Shown piece by piece: positions 58,006 to 64,000 of a stretch of 64,000 nt of DNA. The notes beneath the pieces were generated by a model. It was not told where the DNA came from, did no database searches, and saw only the letters and a program-made list of their open reading frames with translations. The position numbers and the translations under genes were made by a program. Source of the stretch: Sorangium cellulosum. GTDB taxonomy: Bacteria > Myxococcota_A > Polyangia > Polyangiales > Polyangiaceae. Position 1 is the first letter of the stretch, and every line of letters begins with the position of its first letter. The DNA lies in the NCBI RefSeq assembly GCF_002950945.1, contig NZ_CP012673.1:496001-560000 (forward strand). Reading direction: 5' to 3'.

Positions 58006-60945
58006 TTACCGGCACCCGAGCTGCCGCCGCCTGGTCCGTGCCTCCCCCGCCGAGCGCGAGCGCTCCGCCGTCCCCCACCGTCCGAGGACGCTCCCGTACG
58101 CCGCGCACGCCCCGGCCTTGTCCCCGCTCGCCTCCAGCGCCTCGCCGAGCCACGCGCTCGCCCACACGTACACGAACGGCTCGTCCAGCGGGATGCACGC
58201 CCCCGCCACGGCGCGCAGCAGCGGCACGGCCGCCGCGTGCTCCCCGGCCATCGACAGCGCGCGCCCCGCGAACGCCTGTGCCGTCCACGCGTCGCGCCCG
58301 AACTGCTCCGGCCGCGGCGCGCCCCCTAGCTGCGCCGGCATTGCCCGCACCGCCCGCTTCGCCTCGCTCGCCGACGCCACCGTCGCCGCCTCGGTGAGCG
58401 CCCACAGGTCCGCCGCCGTCAGCAGCCCGCTCCCGTGCAGCTTCGCGAGCCGCCCTCTCCAGCGTGTATCGAGCGCCGGCGCGCCCTCCCTGCGGCCGGC
58501 GCCCAGCCGCGCCGCGCGCTCCAGCCACGGATCGGTCCGGTGCAACCCGGAGAACGTCTCGTCCACCCCGAGCCGCGCCGTCCACCCGTCCTTGCGCCGC
58601 AGGTACGCGACCGCGACCGCGGCGGCCTCCTCGCGGCGCCCCGTCTCTTCCAGCAGGTCGACCACGAAGAGCGCGTGCACCCCGTGCGGCAGCCGCTCGG
58701 CGATCCCGGCCACCTGCGCCCCGAGCTCCCCCGCGAGCTGCTCCGCCGCCGCGAGGTCGCCGTCGAGCACCGCGAGCTTCGCGCGCTCGTGGCGCTCCCT
58801 CCACGCCTCGTCCCCGTGCAGCCGCGCCCAGCGCCGGCCGAGCGCCTCGAGCGCCGCCTCGCGCGGGGCGCCGCGCGCGACGAGCATCGACCCGAGATGG
58901 AAGAACCCCTCCGCCGTGTCCGGCGAGCTCGCCGTCCACCGGCGCGCGTCCGCCTCCGCGTCCTCGCAGCGGCCCGCGCGCTGGTGCGCCGTGAAGCGGT
59001 CGCGGAGGCAATCGACCGCCCCGGGCGCCGCGCGGATGCACCGATCGAGCGCCTCCATCTTGGCGGCCTCGTCGCCGAGCCGCTCCGCCGCGCGCGCGAC
59101 GGTCTGCCAGCCGTCGGCGTACCCGGGGTCCAGCGCCACCGCGCGGCGCGCCAGCGCGCGCTGTTCCAGCGGATCGGGCGACATCCAGGCGCCCGCCATG
59201 GCGATCTCCGCGTCGTCCGGAAAGCGGCCGGCGAGCTGCCGGGCCTCGGCCGCGAACCCGGCGAGGTCGGGCGGGTCTTCCAGGAGCAGCGGCGCGAGCA
59301 TGTCGAGGAAGAGGCGGTCGCGCTCCGGGAGCCCCTCGCGCAGCTCGCGCGCTCGCTGGAACGCGCGTCGCGCCTCCGAGGCCGAGCTGAAGAACCCGGT
59401 CTGTGCGAGGCGCAGGTGGGCCTCGGGGCAGCTCGGATCCGCCGCGGCGGCCCGCCGGAAGTGGAGGTGCGCCTGCTCCCAGCCGCCCTGGCGCAGGCTG
59501 GATCGCCCGAGGAGCACGTCGGCCGTCGCCGCGGGCGTGCACCTCGCCGGTTCGGGCATCGCCGCCAGCGTGGTCTTTCGGCTGGGCGGTGCGGGGGTCG
59601 TCTCGGCCGGTGCGGGGCCTATCGCCGGCGGTCGTGGCTGCGCGCCGATCCCGGCGGTGCCCGTTGCGCGTGCGCCGATCCCGAGCGCACCGATCCCGAG
59701 CGCGCCAATCCCGAGCGCGCCAATCCCGAGCGCGACGGAGCACGCGAGCCGCGCGCGCACCATACGGCCGCGGTCGCGGCGCGGCCGGCCAGGCTCCGCA
59801 GCGCGGTCAGGCTCCGCAGCGCGGCCAGGCTCCGCGGCAGTCGCTGCCGCCGCCGGATCGAGCCGCTCCAGCGCGTCGAGCACCACGCGGCTCGACGGCG
59901 GTCGATCCGCGGGCTCCTTGCGCAGGCACGCGGAGATCAGCGCGTCGAGCGCGGCCGGGACGCCGGCGCGGAGCGATGACGCCCTCGGGGGCTCGTCGCG
60001 CTGGGTCGCGACGACGATGTCGAGCGCGGTCGCGCCGCGGAAGGGCCGCTGGCCCGTGACCATCTCGTGGAGGAGCACGCCGAACGAGAACAGGTCGCTC
60101 CGCGCGTCCACCGCGAGGCCGCGGGCCTGCTCGGGGGACATGTACCCCGGCGTGCCGAGGATGCGCCCCTCCTCGGTCGCGACCGCCGCGGCGCCTTCGC
60201 CCGCGAGGGCGCTCCCGGCGGCGCCGGCCGGCTTCGCCAGGCCGAAATCGAGGATCTTGATCGCGCCGCCGTCGGCGATCATCACGTTGTCCGGCTTGAG
60301 ATCGCGGTGCACGACGCCGGCCTCGTGCGCCTTCGCGAGCCCGCCGGCGATCCCCCGCGCGACGCGGATGGCCTCGTCGATCGCCGGCGGGCCGCCCGCC
60401 AGGACGGCCCGCAGCGTGTGTCCCTCGACGAGCTCCATGGCGAGGAAGAGGCGCTCGCCCTCGGCGCCGACGTCGTAGATCGCCGCGATGCTGGGGTGGG
60501 CCGAGAGCGCCGCCGCGCGCGCCTCGCGGAGCAGCCGTGCGTCGAAGCCTGCGCCGGCGAGGTGGGCCGGGAGCACCTTCAGCGCGACCGCGCGGCCGAG
60601 GGTCTCATCGATCGCGCGGTAGACGACGCCCATCCCCCCTTTCCCGAGGACCGACACGACGCGGTAGCGGCCCATCCTTCGTCCCACGAGCGACTCGGGC
60701 GGCTCGGGCGGCTGCACTGCGGGCGCGCGCGCGGCGAGGCGCAGGAAGGCGTCTTCCGCCGCGTTGCGGGCCGGGTCGCTCGGCTCGCTCCGCTGGCCCG
60801 GGTCGCTCCGCTGGCCCGGGCCGCTCGCCTCACTCCGCTCACCCGGCTCGCTCGGCTCACCCGGCTCGCTCGGCTCACTCGGCTCGCTCGAGCCCACCGT
60901 CTCGCGCCGCGGATCCCACGCCGTCCCGCCGGGCGCCCCGTCCAT
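58006..60945 (-). CDS. Ser/Thr protein kinase with membrane segment and TPR-like sensor domain
   Basis: This 979-residue kinase starts with a low-complexity Ser/Glu/Pro segment (about 18-60). The kinase domain follows (93-360): VLGKGGMGVVYRA, Lys123 in VALK, HRDLKPDN with Asp215, DFG at 233 and GTPGYMSPEQARG. A hydrophobic segment near residues 395-420 is built of GALGIG repeats encoded by a 15-bp tandem repeat (about 59680-59740) and may span the membrane. The C-terminal 500 residues are alpha-helical TPR-like repeats. The gene begins three bases after the stop of an ECF-type sigma factor gene, so the two form an operon and probably one signalling unit. Confidence 0.92.
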   Translation of the reverse strand: MDGAPGGTAWDPRRETVGSSEPSEPSEPGEPSEPGERSEASGPGQRSDPGQRSEPSDPARNAAEDAFLRLAARAPAVQPPEPPESLVGRRMGRYRVVSVLGKGGMGVVYRAIDETLGRAVALKVLPAHLAGAGFDARLLREARAAALSAHPSIAAIYDVGAEGERLFLAMELVEGHTLRAVLAGGPPAIDEAIRVARGIAGGLAKAHEAGVVHRDLKPDNVMIADGGAIKILDFGLAKPAGAAGSALAGEGAAAVATEEGRILGTPGYMSPEQARGLAVDARSDLFSFGVLLHEMVTGQRPFRGATALDIVVATQRDEPPRASSLRAGVPAALDALISACLRKEPADRPPSSRVVLDALERLDPAAAATAAEPGRAAEPDRAAEPGRPRRDRGRMVRARLACSVALGIGALGIGALGIGALGIGARATGTAGIGAQPRPPAIGPAPAETTPAPPSRKTTLAAMPEPARCTPAATADVLLGRSSLRQGGWEQAHLHFRRAAAADPSCPEAHLRLAQTGFFSSASEARRAFQRARELREGLPERDRLFLDMLAPLLLEDPPDLAGFAAEARQLAGRFPDDAEIAMAGAWMSPDPLEQRALARRAVALDPGYADGWQTVARAAERLGDEAAKMEALDRCIRAAPGAVDCLRDRFTAHQRAGRCEDAEADARRWTASSPDTAEGFFHLGSMLVARGAPREAALEALGRRWARLHGDEAWRERHERAKLAVLDGDLAAAEQLAGELGAQVAGIAERLPHGVHALFVVDLLEETGRREEAAAVAVAYLRRKDGWTARLGVDETFSGLHRTDPWLERAARLGAGRREGAPALDTRWRGRLAKLHGSGLLTAADLWALTEAATVASASEAKRAVRAMPAQLGGAPRPEQFGRDAWTAQAFAGRALSMAGEHAAAVPLLRAVAGACIPLDEPFVYVWASAWLGEALEASGDKAGACAAYGSVLGRWGTAERSRSAGEARTRRRQLGCR

Positions 60946-60948
60946 GGC

Positions 60949-61620
60949 TCACCCGTCGCCGTCGCGGAGCAGGCCGCGCGCGCGGCCCAGGGCGACGAGG
61001 CGCTCACGCACGAGCTGGAACCGTTTCCGGAGCCGCGCGGCCTCGCGCCGGATCACCTCGTCCTCGGCGCCCGGATCGTCGAGGAAGACGCGGGCCAGAT
61101 CGTTCCAGGCGAGGCCGCGATCGAGGCGCAGGATCAGCAGCGTGCGATCGGCAACCGGGAGTTCGTCCCGCAACTTCTCGATCTCGCTGCGTTTTTCGGT
61201 GCGCAGGTACGACGCTGTCTCGGTCCGCACCGCGACGGCCATCCGGTCCACCGCCGAGCACGCCGCCAGGTCGACCTCGCGGCGGGCGCGTCTCCCCTCG
61301 ACCTCGCCGTGGGTGCGGGACGTGTTGCGCGCGACCACGTAGGCCCAGGTCCGGATCGAGCAGTGCCACCGGAAGCCGGCGAGGCCGCGCCAGAGGTGCT
61401 CGCAGACGATCGAGAACAGGTCGTCCGCCTCGCCTCCGCGCGGGTGCAGCGAGAGGAGCAGGCCGTAGAGCTCCGGTCCGTAAATCCGGATCACCTCCGT
61501 CGCCGCCCCGTCGAGGTCACCGGCGTCCCACCGCGCGCGGATGGCGGCCTCCGCGGCCTGCCTCGCGTCGGACGGCGCCTCGCCCGTGCCGGAGGGTTTT
61601 TTCGGTTCGGTCGGGTTCAC
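60949..61620 (-). CDS. RNA polymerase sigma factor, ECF-like
   Basis: This 223-residue protein has a sigma region 2 with GGEADDLFSIVCEHLWRGLA and FRWHCSIRTWAYVVARNTSR, and a region 4-like end with LPVADRTLLILRLDRGLAWN and RLRKRFQLVRERL. The spacing between the regions is longer than in standard ECF factors. No anti-sigma factor is adjacent; instead a Ser/Thr kinase gene follows by three bases, a pairing known for ECF sigma factors thought to be activated by phosphorylation. It is predicted to direct transcription of an unknown target set. Confidence 0.85.
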   Translation of the reverse strand: MNPTEPKKPSGTGEAPSDARQAAEAAIRARWDAGDLDGAATEVIRIYGPELYGLLLSLHPRGGEADDLFSIVCEHLWRGLAGFRWHCSIRTWAYVVARNTSRTHGEVEGRRARREVDLAACSAVDRMAVAVRTETASYLRTEKRSEIEKLRDELPVADRTLLILRLDRGLAWNDLARVFLDDPGAEDEVIRREAARLRKRFQLVRERLVALGRARGLLRDGDG

Positions 61621-61662
61621 ATCCGGAGGAGCGCCGAGTCTACCCCATCGAGGAGTGATGGA

Positions 61663-62982
61663 ATGAACGGCATCCTACGACGGTGGGTGAGCGCCCTGGT
61701 GCTGCCCGCCCTGATCTACGTGTGTCCTGCGTGCGAGGGCGGCGGCGGCGACGGGTCGCCCACCGGGGGCGGCGGCGCCGGTCTCGCCACCAGTAGCGGC
61801 GGCCCCGCTGGCACCGGCGGTGATGGCGCCACGGGCGGCACCGGCGGAGACGACGGCAGCGACGGCAGCGACGGCAGCGACGGCACCGGCGTCGCCAGCG
61901 GCACCGGCGGCGCCGGGGAAGGCGGAGCCGGCGGCAGCGGCGCCTCGCTCGAGCAGCGGCTCCAGGCTGCGCTCGACGGCACCGTGGCGCTCCAGGAGGT
62001 GCCCGGCGGCACCGCCGCGGTGCGGTTCCCCGACGGCGCCGTGTGGACCGGCGCGACGGGCCTCCGCCGGATCGATCCGCCCGAGCCGATGGCGCCCGGC
62101 AGCGTCCTCCGGATCGGCAGCGTCACGAAGACCTTCGTCTCCACGGTGCTGCTCCAGCTCTGGACCGAGGGCGCGATCGACCTCGACGCGCCGCTCTCCA
62201 CGTGGCTCGACCTCGTGCCGGACGGCGACGTCGTCACCCTCCGCCAGATCCTCAACCACACGAGCGGCATCCCCGACTACTTCGAGAGCGCCGCCTTCCT
62301 CGAGGCGCTCTTCGCGGAGCCGCAGCGACCGTGGGCGCCCGAGGAGCTCGTCGCCTACGGCGTCGCGCAGGAGCCGTACTTCGCTCCCGGCACCGGGTGG
62401 CGGTACTCCAACACGAACTACATCCTCGCCGGCCTCGTCCTCGAGGCGGCGACCGGCCGCCCCGCCGTGGAGGAGCTCCGGCGGCGCGTCCTCGATCCAC
62501 TCGAGCTCGGGTCCACGTTCCTCGACGCCTCCGAGCCGGTGCCGGTCGAGCTCGCGCGCGGCTACTTCTCCAGCGAGGAGATCACGCTGCTCGACACCAC
62601 GACGCGTTACCACGAGTCGCAGGGCTGGACGGCGGGCTCGCTGGTCTCGAGCGCCTCCGACGTCGCGCGGTTCATGGCGGCGCTGCTCGACGTCGGCGGC
62701 GGCGGCCTGCTCGAGGCGCCCGCGCTCGCCGAGATGAAGACGTTCCTCCCGCTCGGACACCCCACCTACACGGGCTACGGGCTCGGGCTCTTCGCGCGGG
62801 AGAGCGCGATCGGCCCGACCTACGGCCACGGCGGCGCGACCACGGGGTACCTCGCCAGCGCCTACTACGCGCCCGCGAAGGGCGTGACCGTCACCGTGCT
62901 CCTGAGCCTCACGGGCGGCAGCGCCGACGCGGACGTGGTCGCCGACGCGCTCTTCGAGGTGCTCGGCGACGCCGCCTTCTGA
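61663..62982 (+). CDS. Class C beta-lactamase-fold serine hydrolase, secreted lipoprotein
   Basis: This 439-residue protein has a signal peptide with Cys residues near VCPAC, a long Gly/Ser/Thr/Asp linker (about 30-95; GSDGSDGSD repeats), and a serine beta-lactamase/DD-peptidase domain. Catalytic Ser153 is in GSVTKTF (SxxK), Tyr248-Ser-Asn250 is the YxN motif, and His389-Gly-Gly in YGHGGATTGY is the KTG-equivalent. NHTSGIPDYF is typical of class C-like esterases and carboxypeptidases. GAGGAGTGATGG precedes the ATG at 61663. It may act on peptidoglycan peptides, D-amino peptides or esters. It is divergent from the sigma factor gene. Confidence 0.92.
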   Translation: MNGILRRWVSALVLPALIYVCPACEGGGGDGSPTGGGGAGLATSSGGPAGTGGDGATGGTGGDDGSDGSDGSDGTGVASGTGGAGEGGAGGSGASLEQRLQAALDGTVALQEVPGGTAAVRFPDGAVWTGATGLRRIDPPEPMAPGSVLRIGSVTKTFVSTVLLQLWTEGAIDLDAPLSTWLDLVPDGDVVTLRQILNHTSGIPDYFESAAFLEALFAEPQRPWAPEELVAYGVAQEPYFAPGTGWRYSNTNYILAGLVLEAATGRPAVEELRRRVLDPLELGSTFLDASEPVPVELARGYFSSEEITLLDTTTRYHESQGWTAGSLVSSASDVARFMAALLDVGGGGLLEAPALAEMKTFLPLGHPTYTGYGLGLFARESAIGPTYGHGGATTGYLASAYYAPAKGVTVTVLLSLTGGSADADVVADALFEVLGDAAF

Positions 62983-62999
62983 ACCGATTCAGCGGTGGC

Positions 63000-63701
63000 T
63001 CAGCCGGCCGCCGCCGCGAGGATCTCGCGCACGATCGCGACCACCTCGTCCGGGCGCGACAGGAAGGGAGAGTGGCTCGTCGCCAGCCGCCGCACCGCGC
63101 TCGCGCGCTGCGACATCGCCTCTTGCGCGAAGACGGGGATCGCGTTGTCGCGCTCGCAGATCACGTACGTGGACGGCAGCTCCCGCCAGGCCGCGTTGCG
63201 CAGCGGCTGCGTGAACGCCGCCTTGGCCTGAGGCTCTAGCGCGGCCTCGGCGGCCGCCGCCACCTCTTCCGTGCAGTCGTTGTAGAAGACGTCGCGCGGG
63301 TTCGCGGGCGTCACCGTCTTGCCGTCCGCCGAGGTGATCCACCACGGCGGCTCGTTGCCGCCGATCGCCGACAGCAGCGAATCTCCGCGGTCGAGCTGGA
63401 ACGCGCACAGGTACACGACGTGAGCGACCTTGCCCGTCCCGGCCGCCACCTCCGTGACCGGCAGCCCCCCGTAGGAGTGCGCGACCACGACCGCCTTCCC
63501 GGGCACCTCCGCGAGCGCCGCCCGCACCACGTCGGCGTCCGCCGCGAGGCTGCCCAGCCGGCCCGCGTCGGGCCCGGCGCTCGGTAGATCGGGCACGCGG
63601 ACGTCGATCCCGCCGCCGATCAGCTGGCACGCGACCTGGGACCAGCACGACGGCCGGTGCCAGGCGCCGTGGACGAGGACGACCGAGGGGGCTGCGCGCA
63701 T
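63000..63701 (-). CDS. Alpha/beta hydrolase
   Basis: This 233-residue protein has the alpha/beta hydrolase layout: oxyanion loop VVLVHGAWHRPSCW (residues 7-20), nucleophile Ser76 in VVAHSYGGLP, acid probably in CERDNAIP, and catalytic His in ATSHSPFLSRPDEV. The size and HGAWH start match the salicylate-esterase/MenH-like group. There is no signal peptide, so it is cytosolic. It converges on the beta-lactamase-fold gene with a short gap. The substrate is unknown. Confidence 0.9.
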   Translation of the reverse strand: MRAAPSVVLVHGAWHRPSCWSQVACQLIGGGIDVRVPDLPSAGPDAGRLGSLAADADVVRAALAEVPGKAVVVAHSYGGLPVTEVAAGTGKVAHVVYLCAFQLDRGDSLLSAIGGNEPPWWITSADGKTVTPANPRDVFYNDCTEEVAAAAEAALEPQAKAAFTQPLRNAAWRELPSTYVICERDNAIPVFAQEAMSQRASAVRRLATSHSPFLSRPDEVVAIVREILAAAAG

Positions 63702-63813
63702 GGGCTCTCCTTGCCTTCGCTGCTCGTGGAGCGAGCGCTCCGGACGTTATCCGAGCCGGTCGATCGACACCAGCGCCCGCGTCGCCGGCGCCCGCGGCCA
63801 TCCGCCATCCCGC

Positions 63814-63876
63814 GCGCCTCTTGCGCCTCTTGCGCCTCTCGCGCCTCTCGCGCCTCTCGCGCCTCTCGCGCACCTC
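63814..63876. repeat. 9-bp tandem repeat (GCGCCTCTY)
   Basis: Six perfect or one-base-variant units of GCGCCTCTT/GCGCCTCTC run from 63814 to 63867 and a degenerate seventh ends at 63876. It lies upstream of the alpha/beta hydrolase gene in non-coding sequence. Confidence 0.85.
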
Positions 63877-63958
63877 GATCGCGCCTCCCTCGCGCACCCC
63901 CCGCGCGCGATCCTGCCGTGCCCTGGACCGCGGCCCGCCCGTGGGCTACACCATCTAT

Positions 63959-63973
63959 CGGAACGTAATTCCG
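63959..63973. promoter_or_regulatory. Small palindrome, possible operator
   Basis: CGGAA-CGTAA-TTCCG at 63959-63973 is a 5-5-5 palindrome just before an ATG at 63978 whose frame (MERSGTV) runs off the right edge. It could be an operator of a TetR-like gene outside the window; too little sequence is present to tell. Confidence 0.3.
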
Positions 63974-64000
63974 AATAATGGAACGATCTGGAACCGTCGA

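Noticed and set aside
63814..63876. Possible CRISPR array in the 9-bp repeats
   Set aside because: Units are 9 bp and contiguous without spacers, so this is a simple tandem repeat.

Overview
The window is about 70% GC, with long genes and many lipoproteins that carry Gly/Ser-rich linkers. It also holds Ser/Thr kinases with AAA or TPR tails, TonB-dependent receptors with an N-terminal TonB domain, VgrG/PAAR/DUF2169 genes and a carboxylic acid reductase. Together these point to a myxobacterium, most likely of the Sorangium/Polyangium group. That assignment is inferred from gene content and composition only. No rRNA, tRNA or CRISPR array was seen.

Layout. (1) 1-3145: the 5' part of a large Ser/Thr kinase-AAA ATPase gene running off the left edge. 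(2) 3.2-6.6 kb: a REP-associated-type Y1 transposase between two arrays of short tandem repeats, a class I terpene synthase, and an IS66 remnant. (3) 7.2-13.3 kb: a xylan-degradation island with a low-GC malectin-GH11 lipoprotein, a feruloyl-esterase-like lipoprotein and a second GH11 xylanase, among IS3 and IS91 debris. (4) 13.4-17.2 kb: a lipoprotein hydrolase, several truncated genes (IS91, SDR, LLM oxidoreductase), a GST, and a shrunken near-identical copy of parts of the kinase gene at the left edge.

(5) 17.2-35.9 kb is the most interesting part: a predicted zinc (or related transition metal) homeostasis locus. It holds an AztD-like metallochaperone, a TonB-dependent receptor, two COG0523 GTPases, a DUF1826 protein, a His-rich protein, a WD40 protein and a NiCoT-type permease. 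It also holds four secreted lipoproteins sharing an apparently undescribed domain with the signature HxCxH-x3-GPF. Five intergenic palindromes with the plan TTGCAAY-N3-RTTGCAA sit in front of the transcription units of this locus and look like operators of one metal-responsive repressor, perhaps Zur. In this reading the receptor takes metal across the outer membrane, the lipoproteins and the AztD-like protein bind and pass it in the periplasm, and the COG0523 proteins allocate it in the cytoplasm during starvation. No ABC transporter for the inner-membrane step is in the window.

(6) 36.0-46.4 kb: an orphan type VI secretion island (DUF2169, two VgrGs, PAAR, an FHA-DUF4123 fusion). Its distal gene resembles a clan CD (caspase/CHAT-like) cysteine peptidase, a candidate effector. 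(7) 46.8-54.9 kb: GST, carboxylic acid reductase, a second TonB-domain/receptor fusion, and a methyltransferase. (8) 55.0-63.7 kb: a frameshifted arylsulfotransferase-like gene, a cytochrome P450 with a repeat array in its promoter region, an ECF sigma factor with a Ser/Thr kinase-TPR gene, a class C beta-lactamase-fold lipoprotein and an alpha/beta hydrolase.
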